A stretch of 64,000 nt of DNA from Microbacterium salitolerans (GTDB taxonomy: Bacteria > Actinomycetota > Actinomycetes > Actinomycetales > Microbacteriaceae): positions 496,001-560,000 of the forward strand of contig NZ_JAHKSH010000002.1 of NCBI RefSeq assembly GCF_019720895.1, in the 5' to 3' direction. The first letter of the stretch is position 1. The number at the start of each line of letters is the position of its first letter. Under the pieces are notes generated by a model that was not told the DNA's origin, ran no database searches, and was given only the letters and a program-made list of their open reading frames with translations. The position numbers and the translations under genes were made by a program. Shown piece by piece: positions 16,446-26,002 of this stretch.

Positions 16446-17381
16446 ATGAAGGTCGTCATCGCGGGTGGTTCCGGGTCACTGGGCCGTGCCCTGTCCGCCG
16501 ACCTCGTGAGCACGGGACACGACGTCGTCGTCCTCACGCGCACGCCGGGTCGGAGGCGCCATCTCCCGAGTGGCGTCGTCGAGGTGGGGTGGGATCCGCA
16601 CGACGTGCCGGCATGGGCGCACGTGCTCGAATCAGACGACGAGGTCGCCGTCGTCAACCTCGCCGGCAAGCTCGTCGACTGCCGTCCCACCGACGACAAC
16701 ATCCGCGCCCTGCGGGATTCACGAGTCGAGGCGACGGAGGCGCTCGTCTCCGCATCGCTCATGCGCGACCGCCCCGTCGACCGATGGCTGCAGGGGTCGA
16801 CGACCGCCCTCTACGGCGACACGGGCGACGAGCGGATCACGGAGACCACGCCAGAGCCCGCCCTCGGGCCCGCGCAGATGACGGGCATCGTGCGTCCGTG
16901 GGAGACGGCCTCTCGCGATGCGAATGCCGCGCACCGCGTCACGATCCGCACGTCGATCGTGCTCGACGCCGACACCCCCGCCCTCGACCGGCTCCTCCTC
17001 CCCGCGAAGCTCGGCTTCGGCGGACCGATCGGATCCGGGGAGCAGTGGTTCAGCTGGATCCACGTCGCCGACTGGATCCGGATCGCCCGTGCGGCACTCG
17101 GCCTCGAACCGGGCCTGGAGCTGCCCGATGGCCCCGTCATTGCGGCATCGCCGACCCCCGTCCGCAACGCCGAGCTCATGAGCGCCCTCCGCGACGTGGC
17201 CGGACAGCGCCTTGCGATTCCGACACCCGAGTGGGTGCTGCGCCTCGCGGCTATCCCTCTGCAGACCGATCCGCTGCTCGCGCTCACGGGTCGCCACACG
17301 ACGTCGAGCGTGCTCGCGAAGCGCGGGTTCGCGTTCCGCTTCCCGGAGATCCGCGAGGCTCTCTCAGACCTGGTCGGCTGA
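16446..17381 (+). CDS. TIGR01777-type SDR family epimerase
   Basis: 311 aa NAD(P)-binding protein of the YfcH/SulA-like atypical short-chain dehydrogenase group. The Rossmann motif GGSGSLGRAL is at residues 7-16, followed by NLAGKLVD, SRVEATEALV, QGSTTALYGD (the STxxxYG catalytic region), the conserved IRTSIVLD segment and WFSWIHVADW near residue 205. The substrate of this family is not established. The ATG at 16446 follows a CAGACT -10-like box by 7 nt and has no Shine-Dalgarno, as expected for a leaderless mRNA. Its 3' end overlaps the convergent DUF3817 gene by 18 bp. Confidence 0.88.
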   Translation: MKVVIAGGSGSLGRALSADLVSTGHDVVVLTRTPGRRRHLPSGVVEVGWDPHDVPAWAHVLESDDEVAVVNLAGKLVDCRPTDDNIRALRDSRVEATEALVSASLMRDRPVDRWLQGSTTALYGDTGDERITETTPEPALGPAQMTGIVRPWETASRDANAAHRVTIRTSIVLDADTPALDRLLLPAKLGFGGPIGSGEQWFSWIHVADWIRIARAALGLEPGLELPDGPVIAASPTPVRNAELMSALRDVAGQRLAIPTPEWVLRLAAIPLQTDPLLALTGRHTTSSVLAKRGFAFRFPEIREALSDLVG

Positions 17382-17717
17382 CGCGGGCACGCGCAGCATC
17401 CCGGCCTTCGCGAACCACACCTCGACGATGAGGGTGAACAGCGGCGGGATCGAGCAGGCGAGAGCGATGAGCGCGCGCCACCATCCCCAGCGCAGCCGAA
17501 CGGCCGCGACGATCGTCAGGATGCCGTAGACGATGAACGCGGCACCGTGCAGGGAGCCGAAGATCGTCACGACCATGTGCGTGCCCTCGAGCGGGTACTT
17601 GATGAGCATGCCGATGAGGAGCCCCGCCCAGGTGATCGCCTCGATCGTGGCGATGACGGCCCAGGCTCGGCCGAGCCGGGAGGTGCGGGTAGGCGCGATG
17701 ACGTCGACGGAGCTCAC
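17364..17717 (-). CDS. DUF3817 membrane protein
   Basis: 117 aa small membrane protein with three hydrophobic segments (about residues 17-37, 47-69 and 76-98) and the family pattern [16 protein letters not shown] and [12 protein letters not shown]. The function of DUF3817 is unknown. The GTG start at 17717 overlaps the fdhD stop as GTGA. A GACAAT box 6 nt upstream could also give a separate leaderless transcript. Confidence 0.85.
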   Translation of the reverse strand: MSSVDVIAPTRTSRLGRAWAVIATIEAITWAGLLIGMLIKYPLEGTHMVVTIFGSLHGAAFIVYGILTIVAAVRLRWGWWRALIALACSIPPLFTLIVEVWFAKAGMLRVPASADQV

Positions 17718-18592
17718 GCGTCCATTGTCTCGTGCGCCGGCTGACGGTCCGCCGGACTCGACGCACGCACGCGGCGCTCCCCCGCGTAGACGTTCATGCT
17801 CTCGCCGCGCAGGAACCCGACGAGGGTGAGACCCGCCTCGTCCGCGAGGTCGACGGCGAGCGACGACGGGGCTGAGACGGCGGCGATCATCGGCGCGCCC
17901 GCCATGATGGACTTCTGCGCGAGCTCGAACGCCACGCGCCCCGACACCATCAGCACGCACCCGGCAAGCGGCAGACGGTCGTTCATCGCGGCCCACCCGA
18001 CGACCTTGTCGACCGCGTTGTGCCGTCCGACGTCCTCGCGCACGACGAGCAGCTCGCCCGTCGATCCATCGAACAGGGCGGCTGCGTGCAATCCGCCGGT
18101 CTTCTCGAACGCCGCCTGATGCTCGCGCAGCACATCGGGGAACGTCGTCAGCAGCGCGGCATCGACGATCAGCGGATCGTCGGCGACCGGGTGCGCCGAC
18201 TCCGTGCGGACCGCGTCGATCGAGGCCTTTCCGCACACGCCGCACGAGCTCGTCATATAGACGTTCCGCGCCATGTCGGGCGTCGGCGCCGCCACGCCCG
18301 GGGCGAGCGTGACGTCGAGCACGTTGTACGTGTTCTCCTGCCCACCCGTCGCCGGCCCGCCGCAGTGGATCGCCTGCTGCACGTCGGCGCCCGTGCGCAC
18401 GATGCCCTCCGAGAGGAGGAAGCCCGTCGCGAGCTCGACGTCGTGTCCCGGAGTGCGCATGGTCACCGACAGCGGATCGCCCCCGACGCGGATCTCGAGC
18501 GGCTCCTCGACAGCCAGCGTGTCGGGACGGCGCCGCGGGTCCTGCCCGATCCGGATCCGCGTGACGGGCCGGCGGGCGGTGATGCGGCCCAT
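17714..18592 (-). CDS. fdhD: Formate dehydrogenase accessory sulfurtransferase FdhD
   Basis: 292 aa. FdhD passes sulfur from the cysteine desulfurase to the molybdenum cofactor of formate-dehydrogenase-type enzymes. Visible: [17 protein letters not shown], the conserved [10 protein letters not shown] with the two functional Cys (near residue 125), [19 protein letters not shown] and [15 protein letters not shown]. The start lies 1 nt after the stop of the oxidoreductase gene, so they form one operon and FdhD very probably matures that enzyme. Confidence 0.95.
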   Translation of the reverse strand: MGRITARRPVTRIRIGQDPRRRPDTLAVEEPLEIRVGGDPLSVTMRTPGHDVELATGFLLSEGIVRTGADVQQAIHCGGPATGGQENTYNVLDVTLAPGVAAPTPDMARNVYMTSSCGVCGKASIDAVRTESAHPVADDPLIVDAALLTTFPDVLREHQAAFEKTGGLHAAALFDGSTGELLVVREDVGRHNAVDKVVGWAAMNDRLPLAGCVLMVSGRVAFELAQKSIMAGAPMIAAVSAPSSLAVDLADEAGLTLVGFLRGESMNVYAGERRVRASSPADRQPAHETMDA

Positions 18593-18593
18593 C

Positions 18594-20900
18594 TCAGGGG
18601 CGTTTCTCGAGCCGTACGATGACACCCTTCGACGTCGGAGTCCCGCTGACATCGGCCGTCGAGTCGAGCGGCACGAGCACGTTCGTCTCGGGATAGTACG
18701 CCGCCGCGTTTCGACGCGGGGTGTCGTAGGAGACGAGGCGGAACGCCTCCGCGCGTCGCTCCTCCATCCCGTCGCGTCCCGGCCACTCCGACACGATGTC
18801 GACGATCTCGCCGTCGACGCAGCCCTGCGCGCGGATGTCGTCCGGGTGGATGAGAACGACACGGCGACCGTCGCTGATGCCGCGGTAGCGATCGTCCTTG
18901 CCGTAGATCGTCGTGTTGTACTGATCGTGCGAGCGCAGCGTCTGCAGGAGGATCCGCCCCTCTGGGATCACCGGGAACTCGAGCGCGTTCGCCGTGAACA
19001 TCGCCCGTCCGGTCTCCGTGGCGAATCGGCGGGCGTCCCGCGGTCCGTTCGGAAGGAAGAACGTACGGCCCTTCTGGATCCGCTCGTCATAGCGCTCGAA
19101 CCCCGGCACGACCCGCGAGATGTGACCGCGGATCCGCGCGTAGTCGTTCTCGAGGCCCGTCCAGTCGGCGCGGGGCGCGTCACCGCGGCCCTCGAAGACG
19201 CGCGCGCAGAGGCGGGCCAGGATCGCGACCTCGCTCAGCAGGTCGTCCGAGGGCGGTGCGAGGCGGCCGCGGGATCCGTGCACGGCGCCCATGGAGTCCT
19301 CGACCGTGACGCGCTGCTCTCCCGTGCCGCGGCGGTCGCGGTCCGTGCGCCCGAGCGTCGGGAGAATGATCGCGCGCGTGCCGGTGACGACGTGGGAGCG
19401 GTTGAGCTTGGTGGACACGTGCACGGTCAGATCGGTCTGCGCCATGCCCTTCTCGACGACGGCGGTATCCGGCGTCGCGCTGACGAAGTTGCCGCCCATG
19501 CCGAGGAACACGCGCACGCGCCCGTCGCGCATCGCCCGGATCGCCTCGACCGTGTCGTAGCCGTGCTCGCGCGGCGAGTGAAAGCCGAACTCGTCGTCGA
19601 GCGCGGTCAGAAACGCCTCGGGCGGCTTCTCGTAGATGCCCATCGTGCGGTCGCCCTGCACGTTCGAGTGCCCGCGCACAGGACAGACCCCCGCACCCGG
19701 ACGGCCCAGATTTCCCTGCAGCAGCAGGACGTTCACGACATCGCGCAGAGTCGCGACGGAGTGCTTGTGCTGAGTGAGCCCCATGGCCCAGCACACGATC
19801 GTCTTGCCGGAGGCGCGCACGCGCTCGGCGATCGCCCGCATGCGCTTCTCCGTGAGGCCCGTCGCCTCTTCGAGGTCGCTCCACGCGACAGCGTCCATCG
19901 CGGCGACGTACTCGTCGTAGCCGGAGGTGTGCGCCTCGACGAAATCGCCGTCGATGATGCCGCCGTGCACACGGTGCTGCTCGATGAGGTGCTTCCCGAT
20001 CGCCTGGAACAGCGCCTGGTCGCCGCCCAGTCGGATCTGGACGAAATCGTCGGCGAGCGTCGTCCCGCCGAGGATGACGCCGCGCGGCGTCTGTGGGTTG
20101 TCGAAGTGCATCAGGCCGGCTTCGGGAAGCGGGTTGACGGCGACGATCGTCGCGCCCCGCTGCTTCGCCTTCTCGAGCGCGCCCAGCATGCGCGGGTGGT
20201 TCGTGCCCGGATTCTGGCCCGCGACGATCAGGAGCTCCGCGTCGTGGATGTCGTCGATCGACACCGTCCCCTTGCCGATGCCGAGCGTCTGCCCGAGGGC
20301 GGATCCGCTCGACTCGTGGCACATATTGGAGCAGTCGGGCAGGTTGTTCGTCCCGAACCCGCGGACGAGCAGCTGGTAGAGGAACGCCGCCTCGTTCGAC
20401 GTGCGCCCCGACGTGTAGAAGACCGCCTCGTCCGGGTCGTCGAGCGCGCGGAGCGCGTCGGAGATCGCATCGAGCGCGTCGTCCCAGGAGATGGGCCGGT
20501 AGTGCGTCGCCCCCTCGTCCAGGATCATCGGGTGCGTGAGCCGGCCCTGCTGGCCGAGCCACCAGTCGTCGTGTGCCCGCAGATCGTCGAGCGAGTGCTC
20601 CGCGAAGAAGGAGGGGTCGACGCGCCGCACGGTCGCCTCCTCGGCGACCGCCTTCGCTCCGTTCTCGCAGAACTCGGCGAGGTGTCGGCGATCCTCTTCG
20701 GGCCACGCGCAGCCGGGACAGTCGAAGCCGTCCTTCTGATTGATGCGCGTGAGCGTCTGCACGCTGCGCGCGACGCCCATCTGGTCGACCGACATCTTCA
20801 GCGCGTGCAGCACCGCCGGGACCCCGACGGCGCGCGTCTTCGGCGCACCGACCGTCACCTGCGACTCGTCGATGTCGTGTTCCGGAGGCCTCGTCACCAT
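18594..20900 (-). CDS. FdhF/YdeP family molybdopterin oxidoreductase
   Basis: 768 aa large subunit-type oxidoreductase that would bind a bis-MGD molybdenum cofactor in the cytosol. It matches the YdeP-like group: [11 protein letters not shown] near residue 60, [29 protein letters not shown] near 195, [26 protein letters not shown] and the C-terminal cofactor-binding part with [11 protein letters not shown]. The true substrate of this group is unproven; formate dehydrogenase is a common but loose label. A TAGCAT box sits 6 nt before the ATG, so the transcript is probably leaderless. fdhD follows directly. Confidence 0.9.
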   Translation of the reverse strand: MVTRPPEHDIDESQVTVGAPKTRAVGVPAVLHALKMSVDQMGVARSVQTLTRINQKDGFDCPGCAWPEEDRRHLAEFCENGAKAVAEEATVRRVDPSFFAEHSLDDLRAHDDWWLGQQGRLTHPMILDEGATHYRPISWDDALDAISDALRALDDPDEAVFYTSGRTSNEAAFLYQLLVRGFGTNNLPDCSNMCHESSGSALGQTLGIGKGTVSIDDIHDAELLIVAGQNPGTNHPRMLGALEKAKQRGATIVAVNPLPEAGLMHFDNPQTPRGVILGGTTLADDFVQIRLGGDQALFQAIGKHLIEQHRVHGGIIDGDFVEAHTSGYDEYVAAMDAVAWSDLEEATGLTEKRMRAIAERVRASGKTIVCWAMGLTQHKHSVATLRDVVNVLLLQGNLGRPGAGVCPVRGHSNVQGDRTMGIYEKPPEAFLTALDDEFGFHSPREHGYDTVEAIRAMRDGRVRVFLGMGGNFVSATPDTAVVEKGMAQTDLTVHVSTKLNRSHVVTGTRAIILPTLGRTDRDRRGTGEQRVTVEDSMGAVHGSRGRLAPPSDDLLSEVAILARLCARVFEGRGDAPRADWTGLENDYARIRGHISRVVPGFERYDERIQKGRTFFLPNGPRDARRFATETGRAMFTANALEFPVIPEGRILLQTLRSHDQYNTTIYGKDDRYRGISDGRRVVLIHPDDIRAQGCVDGEIVDIVSEWPGRDGMEERRAEAFRLVSYDTPRRNAAAYYPETNVLVPLDSTADVSGTPTSKGVIVRLEKRP

Positions 20901-21004
20901 GGGCCCATGCTATGCCGTCGCGGGGCGCCCCGGGCCCGTTCTCGGACGACACGCCTACCCTGAGGAGCAGCGTTTCGCAGGGTGGAAGAACGGAGTGAAC
21001 GGGC

Positions 21005-22258
21005 ATGCCGACACCACGAGGAGACCGCACCGCATCGGTGCCGACGGGAACGCGGCTGCTGCACATCGGCATGCCCAAGACCGGCACGACGGCGCTGCAG
21101 ACGACCGCCTCGAGGCAGCGCGACGCGCTCGTCGCTCACGGCGTGCGCTATCCCGGTGACGACATCAACCATCGCAGGGCGCTGCTGGCGAAGCTCGGGG
21201 TCGTCTGGGGATGGGGCGAGGGCGCCGCGGTCCCCGGCATGCGGCCCTGGCACGAGTTGGAGCGAGAGATCTCGGGAGGCGACACCTCCCGGATCTGGCT
21301 CGACCACGAGTTCTGTGCGACCGCGCGCCGTGAATCCGCTGCGCAGCTCATCGACGCGCTCGGCGGGCCGGTTCACGTCGTCGTGACGTTCCGGCCGATC
21401 CCCGCATACGTCGCCTCCGCCTGGCAGCAGTACCTGAAGTCCGGGCTCTCGATCGATCTCGACACGTGGATGCATCGCGTGCTCGACGGCTGGCCCGCGC
21501 TCGACGACGCCACGCCGAGCTTCGGGCGCCGCATCGACTACGCCGGCGTCGTCGAGAAGTGGGCGTCATTGGTCGGACCGGAGAACGTGACGGCCATCGT
21601 CCTCGACCCTGCCGACCGCTCCGTCGTCTCCGAGACGTTCGAGGACCTGCTCGAACTTCCGCGCGGAATGCTCGACAGCGACGCCCGCACGGACGCCTTC
21701 AGCCTGAACCGCGGGTTCAGCTGGGAGGAGGCGGAGGTCATGCTGCGTCTGAACCAGGCGATCGAGCGCGGCGGCGGGCTCCCCTGGCCCGAGTATTCCC
21801 GGACCGTGCGCCACGGCGTTGTGAACCGTCTGCTCACGCACCATGCGGTGGGCGCCGACGAGCGAAGGGTGCTCGTTCCCCGGTGGGCCGCCGATCGCGC
21901 GAGCGAGATCGCACGCGGCCAACTCGAGCGGATCCGCGCCTCGGGCATCGCGATCGTCGGCGATCTCGACCTCATCGCCGCGCAGGGCGAGACGGCCGAG
22001 CTCGAGCGCCCGTCGCTCGTTCCCGCGGCGGTCGCCGACGACGCGGTGTCCGGCGCCGTGTCCGCGGCCGCCGGGCGCGGCTGGACGTTCGAAGCGTGGC
22101 CGGAGCAGGGGAAGGATCCCGCGAAGGACGAGGCGCGCGTCCGCGAGTCGCTGCGCGGCATCCGCACGCGACGACTCGTCCAGGAGATCGCCCGCCGTGT
22201 CGCCGCCGCCGCGCGCCAGCGTCGCGACGCGATCAGGCGCGCGACGCGCCGCCGCTGA
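21005..22258 (+). CDS. Sulfotransferase-like protein
   Basis: 417 aa protein with a sulfotransferase-type P-loop, LLHIGMPKTGTTALQ (about residues 19-33), which binds the 5'-phosphosulfate end of PAPS in that fold. VVVTFRPIPAYVASAWQQYLKSG (near 125) resembles the 3'-phosphate-binding segment (R..P..S). The C-terminal ~60 residues are very rich in Arg and Ala and may form a basic amphipathic helix. It has no signal peptide. It is arranged tail-to-tail with a second protein of the same fold. The acceptor is unknown; a cell-envelope glycan is a reasonable guess because of the nonulosonate operon 5 kb away. Confidence 0.7.
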   Translation: MPTPRGDRTASVPTGTRLLHIGMPKTGTTALQTTASRQRDALVAHGVRYPGDDINHRRALLAKLGVVWGWGEGAAVPGMRPWHELEREISGGDTSRIWLDHEFCATARRESAAQLIDALGGPVHVVVTFRPIPAYVASAWQQYLKSGLSIDLDTWMHRVLDGWPALDDATPSFGRRIDYAGVVEKWASLVGPENVTAIVLDPADRSVVSETFEDLLELPRGMLDSDARTDAFSLNRGFSWEEAEVMLRLNQAIERGGGLPWPEYSRTVRHGVVNRLLTHHAVGADERRVLVPRWAADRASEIARGQLERIRASGIAIVGDLDLIAAQGETAELERPSLVPAAVADDAVSGAVSAAAGRGWTFEAWPEQGKDPAKDEARVRESLRGIRTRRLVQEIARRVAAAARQRRDAIRRATRRR

Positions 22259-22276
22259 CGCGGGGGCGCCCCGACG

Positions 22277-23368
22277 TCAGCGGCGCAGGAGTCGGCGGAT
22301 CATCCGCCGCGCCACGGCACGCACCGACATCCGGGGTCCGCGTTGCTCCGCTTCTCTCACGGTGGCCGCGAGTGCGTCGACGGCGGCCGCCAGCTGCGCC
22401 TGCGTGTCGACGGCATCGGCATCGGGCGCGTCCGTCGGGCGCGGGGCCGGGCGGAGATCCCCGACCTCGCCGATGACGTCGATCCGTCGGCGGCGTGCCA
22501 GGTAGGCGATCCACTCCTCGCAGACGTCCGCGGCCCAGTCGTAGGTCTCCTGCGAGGCGATGATCGGGATCCGGTCGCGCTCCGCGAGCGCCTGCTCGGC
22601 GATGAGCTGGCGCACGAGGTCGTCGTACTGTCCCGGGTGGGAATCGCGGCCCAGGCGCTCGTTGAGCGCACGCAGCACCGTCGTCTCGGCCGCGCCGAGA
22701 GACGGATTGGCATGAGCAGACGCGTCGGGCGCCCACGACGGATCGATCTGCAGGCCCGCGCAGGCTCGCTCCCACAGCTCGTCACCGCGACGTTCCTGCG
22801 CGACGGTCACGACGTGGACATGCTCCGGGCGGAGATCCTTCGCCCAGCCGTCGATCACCCTCGGCAGGTCGAACGGGAGCGCGAAGAACCCCTGCCCCTC
22901 CCTCAGACGGGAGCAGTACTCCTCGAAGCTCCAGGTCTTCCCCTGTTTGATCTCCTCCTGCCATCCGGCGGAGACCTGACGCCACATGTCGCGCGCGCCG
23001 TAGACGACGTGCAGCTCCGCTCCGCTCGCCGTGAGGGTGCGCTTCGCGCGAGCGATCGCCGCGGGTCCGGCGGATGCGAGCACCTCGTGGCTGATGATCA
23101 CCGTGCCCTCCGCGGCATGGACGCGCTCGACGAGGTGATCCCATGCGCCCTCGACAGCCGCTCCCGGGCCGCCCCACTTCGCACCGACGAGGTCCAGCGC
23201 GGCACGGAAGTGGAAAAGCGTCGGCGGCGTGTCGGCGATCGTCGGAAGGACCACGCCATGGGCGGCGAGCGTCGCGGCGTTCTGATGGAGGCGGTCCTGG
23301 ATGTATGTCGTGCCGGTCTTCGGCGCGCCGATGTGCACGATGACTTTGCTGCCCATTCGATCGATCAT
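22277..23368 (-). CDS. Sulfotransferase family protein
   Basis: 363 aa, second P-loop sulfotransferase-like protein: KVIVHIGAPKTGTTYIQDRL at about residues 8-27, VIISHEVLAS, and ARDMWRQVSAGWQEEIKQG (3'-phosphate-binding region) near 160. It ends with a strongly basic tail (VRAVARRMIRRLLRR). Two in-frame ATGs are possible (23368 and 23356); neither has a clear Shine-Dalgarno, and a CATAAC box lies 10 nt upstream of the first. The stop is 18 nt from that of the convergent sulfotransferase-like gene, so the pair may have arisen by duplication and inversion. Substrate unknown. Confidence 0.72.
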   Translation of the reverse strand: MIDRMGSKVIVHIGAPKTGTTYIQDRLHQNAATLAAHGVVLPTIADTPPTLFHFRAALDLVGAKWGGPGAAVEGAWDHLVERVHAAEGTVIISHEVLASAGPAAIARAKRTLTASGAELHVVYGARDMWRQVSAGWQEEIKQGKTWSFEEYCSRLREGQGFFALPFDLPRVIDGWAKDLRPEHVHVVTVAQERRGDELWERACAGLQIDPSWAPDASAHANPSLGAAETTVLRALNERLGRDSHPGQYDDLVRQLIAEQALAERDRIPIIASQETYDWAADVCEEWIAYLARRRRIDVIGEVGDLRPAPRPTDAPDADAVDTQAQLAAAVDALAATVREAEQRGPRMSVRAVARRMIRRLLRR

Positions 23369-23515
23369 GCACGACGTCGTTATGAAATTGAGATGAAAGC
23401 GCCGAGAAGCCCTCGGCTGACCCCGGGCGCGACCGCGCCGTCTGCCGCGCACCGTGGAATAGTCGAGCGCTCCCCGCGTTCCCTTCTCTAACCGCCCGCA
23501 GATGGAGACAGCCGC

Positions 23516-24178
23516 ATGACGACAGACACCGCGACCGACAAGCTCACGATCGAAGTCTGGAGCGATGTGCTCTGCCCTTGGTGCTACGTCGGCGACGAGC
23601 GCCTGGAGCAGGCGATCGTCGCCTCTGGGCACGCCGCGGACATCGACGTGCGGGTCCGCGCGTTCCAGCTGGATCCTCAGGCGCCGACGACGCCGACGCG
23701 CAACGTCGACTATCTGGCGCAGAAGTTCGGGAAGTCCGACGACGAAGCCCGTGCCATGGACGCGCAGGTGCAGCAGCTTGCTCACGCCGAGGGGCTCGCG
23801 TACGAGATCGACCGGCCCACACAGAACACGCTCGACCTCCTGCGGGTCGTGAAGCTCGCCGACGAGCACGGCGTCGGCTGGCAGCTCATGAAGGCCATGC
23901 AGACCGAGCTGTTCGGCGGCAGCGCCGACGCGTACGGGCAGGACACGATCGTGCGCCTCGCGACGGCTCTCGGCGTCCCCGAGTCCGAGGTGCGCGACGT
24001 GCTCGCGACCGATCGCTATGCCGACACGGTCCGCGCCGACCAGGCCGAGGCACAGCAGCTCGGAGCCCGCGGCGTGCCCTTCACCGTGCTCGATCGCCGT
24101 CTCGGCATTCCCGGTGCGGTCGCCACTGAGATGTACGGCCAGGCCATCGCCCAGGCGTGGGAGCAGCGCGGTGCCTGA
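23516..24178 (+). CDS. DsbA family oxidoreductase, FrnE type
   Basis: 220 aa cytosolic thioredoxin-fold oxidoreductase. The active site CPWC is at residues 20-23 (SDVLCPWCYVG), the helical insert follows, and the cis-Pro loop is GARGVPFTVLD near residue 184. This matches the FrnE-like branch used in polyketide or oxidative-stress thiol chemistry rather than secreted DsbA, since there is no signal peptide. A GGAG site precedes the ATG. A small ORF begins inside the last codons. Confidence 0.92.
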   Translation: MTTDTATDKLTIEVWSDVLCPWCYVGDERLEQAIVASGHAADIDVRVRAFQLDPQAPTTPTRNVDYLAQKFGKSDDEARAMDAQVQQLAHAEGLAYEIDRPTQNTLDLLRVVKLADEHGVGWQLMKAMQTELFGGSADAYGQDTIVRLATALGVPESEVRDVLATDRYADTVRADQAEAQQLGARGVPFTVLDRRLGIPGAVATEMYGQAIAQAWEQRGA

Positions 24179-24302
24179 CCGAGATCCCGCGCCGCTGACG
24201 TTCGTCGTGTCCGACGGAGCCGTCTGCGACCCCGCGTCGGGGGCCTGCGTCGTGCCGGGCTCCACGGAGGATTCCTCCACGGAGCCCGGCCTCCGCCACT
24301 GA
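24171..24302 (+). CDS. Small ORF overlapping frnE, Cys-pair peptide
   Basis: 43-codon ORF starting GTG at 24171, overlapping the frnE stop by 8 nt, with a good GGGAG ribosome site (24159-24163) placed 7 nt upstream. Third codon positions are strongly GC-biased, as in real genes of this window. The peptide is acidic and contains a Cys-x6-Cys unit (VCDPASGACVV). Its 3' part also encodes a strong hairpin. The linkage to a thiol oxidoreductase and the Cys pair suggest a redox role, but I do not recognise the family. Confidence 0.6.
   Translation: MPDRDPAPLTFVVSDGAVCDPASGACVVPGSTEDSSTEPGLRH
24254..24290 (+). terminator. Strong hairpin at the end of the frnE unit
   Basis: GCCGGGCTCC (24254-24263) pairs with GGAGCCCGGC (24281-24290), then a small AC/AC internal loop, then GGAGG with CCTCC around an ATT loop. 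No T-run. It lies inside the small ORF just before its stop, and probably ends or stabilises the frnE transcript. Confidence 0.55.
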
Positions 24303-24370
24303 CGGGGCTCGCCCGAATGATCTGACGAGGAGCCCTCGACGCGCGCACGGAGCGGGGCTACCCTCGCCGC

Positions 24371-24676
24371 ATGATCGTCCGCGCCGCCGGCGGGTCCGTC
24401 GTGGTCCATGAGGTCGAGGACTTCGACCGCTTCCGCGTCGAGACGGGGCTCGCGCCCGCCGTGCTCGACGGCGAGCTCCGCGCGCGCGATGCCGGCTACG
24501 TGATCGACGATGACTCGGCGGCGATCGCACCGTCGTTCATCGCCCTCCACGCCGGGCCGCGTACGAAGGACGCCGCGTGGGGCGCGCACATGCGCGCGAT
24601 GGTGGAGCACGCGCGGCGCAACGGGTGGTTCACGGACGACGGTGCTCTGGTGGCGCACATCGTCGTCGGCACGTGA
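24371..24676 (+). CDS. Hypothetical protein
   Basis: 101 aa soluble protein with no family I recognise. It begins IVRAAGGSVVVHEVEDFDRFRVE and has a central ALHAGPRTKDAAWGAHM segment. A perfect-looking TACCCT -10 box sits at 24359-24364, 6 nt before the ATG, without Shine-Dalgarno, so the gene is probably transcribed without leader from its own promoter. GC3 bias supports coding. Confidence 0.65.
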   Translation: MIVRAAGGSVVVHEVEDFDRFRVETGLAPAVLDGELRARDAGYVIDDDSAAIAPSFIALHAGPRTKDAAWGAHMRAMVEHARRNGWFTDDGALVAHIVVGT

Positions 24677-24811
24677 CCCGCGACCGCCCCGTTCGCCTCC
24701 GGCGGTCTGCACGGGCCCCCATAGTAGGATGCGGAACGGAAGAGCTCCGGCGGGACGGCCCGCTGGCGATCGCGTGAGCGGGGACGACCCAGCAGAAACC
24801 GGAATCTGTCC

Positions 24812-25972
24812 GTGTCGTCACCAGCTGCCCTCCACACCGTCCTCACCCCAACGGCCATCTCTCGCATCTTCCTGGGTTGGAGCGCGTTCGTCGCCCTCAT
24901 CCTCGCCCGCCCTCTGCTGTCTGCGTCGCTGCCGACACCGGCCCTCCTGGCCCTTCTGGTCGGGATCATCGCCGTGATCATCGTCTGCGCCTTCGGCGTC
25001 GTCGCCGAAGCCGAGCACCTCGCCCGCCGCCTCGGCGATCCTTACGGAACGCTCGTCCTCACGCTGTCGATCGTGCTGATCGAGGTCATCCTCATCTCCG
25101 CCGTGATGCTCGGGCCGGGCGAGCACGCCACCATCGCCCGCGACTCCGTGATGGCGGTGTCGATGATCATCCTCAACCTCGTCATCGGCATCGGCCTGGT
25201 CGTCGGCGGCCTGCGGCACGCCGCCATGCAGGCGAACCGCACCGGGGTGTCGTCCTACCTCTCGCTCCTCGTCGTCCTCCTCGCCGTGGCGTTCGCGCTG
25301 CCCGGCCTGATCGGCGGCGCCGGCGCGTACACCGCCGTTCAGGGGATCCCGATCATCGCGCTCACGACGCTCCTCTACGGGTTCTTTTTGTACCGGCAGA
25401 TGGGCGCGCAGCGCCGGGACTTCCAGGAGGTCGCGGCGCGCGACGGCACCGCATCCGAAGCAGTCGTGCCGCAGGCCGACGCGGAACGTCACTCCGTGGT
25501 CCGCGTCGTCTCGGAGCATCGCCCGGAGATGATCACGCGCCTCCTCATCCTCGTCGCGACCGTGCTCCCGATCGTGCTGCTGTCACACGACATGGCTGCT
25601 CTGCTCGATGTCGGGCTCGACCGCGCGGGGGCGCCCCTCGCGCTGTCGGGGATCCTCATCGCGCTGATCGTATTCCTGCCTGAGACCATCACCGCGATCC
25701 GCGCAGCCGCCCGCGGGGAGATCCAGCGTGTGAGCAATCTCTGTCATGGCGCGCTCGTGTCGACCGTCGGGCTGACGATCCCGGCCGTGCTCACGATCGG
25801 GCTCCTGACGGAGCAGACGGTCGTGCTCGCCGAGAGTCCGACGAATCTGACGCTCATCGGCGTGACCCTGCTCCTGACCCTCACGACGTTCTCGGGTCGA
25901 CGTGTCACGGCGCTCCACGGTGCGGCGCACCTCTTCGTCTTCGTGCTCTACGCACTCACCGTGTTCTCCTGA
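24812..25972 (+). CDS. Ca2+/H+ (cation/proton) antiporter, ChaA-like
   Basis: 386 aa membrane protein with about eleven hydrophobic segments arranged as two related halves. The two acidic CaCA-type repeats can be seen: VVAEAEHLARRLGDPYGTLVLTLS with IVLIEVILIS in the first half, and LIVFLPETITAIRAAARGEIQRVSN in the second. This fits the ChaA/CAX group of cation/proton antiporters (calcium, sodium or potassium efflux). The start is a GTG at 24812 with only a weak ribosome site. A TAGGAT -10-like box at 24725-24730 may be its promoter; the 135-bp gap holds nothing else clear. Confidence 0.88.
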   Translation: MSSPAALHTVLTPTAISRIFLGWSAFVALILARPLLSASLPTPALLALLVGIIAVIIVCAFGVVAEAEHLARRLGDPYGTLVLTLSIVLIEVILISAVMLGPGEHATIARDSVMAVSMIILNLVIGIGLVVGGLRHAAMQANRTGVSSYLSLLVVLLAVAFALPGLIGGAGAYTAVQGIPIIALTTLLYGFFLYRQMGAQRRDFQEVAARDGTASEAVVPQADAERHSVVRVVSEHRPEMITRLLILVATVLPIVLLSHDMAALLDVGLDRAGAPLALSGILIALIVFLPETITAIRAAARGEIQRVSNLCHGALVSTVGLTIPAVLTIGLLTEQTVVLAESPTNLTLIGVTLLLTLTTFSGRRVTALHGAAHLFVFVLYALTVFS

Positions 25973-26002
25973 CGAGGGACCCCGCGACGGGGACGCGGGC
26001 GA

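Noticed and set aside
24677-24811. Possible yybP-ykoY (Mn) riboswitch before the cation antiporter
   Set aside because: The conserved loops of that RNA are not visible; only a -10-like box and GC-rich stems.
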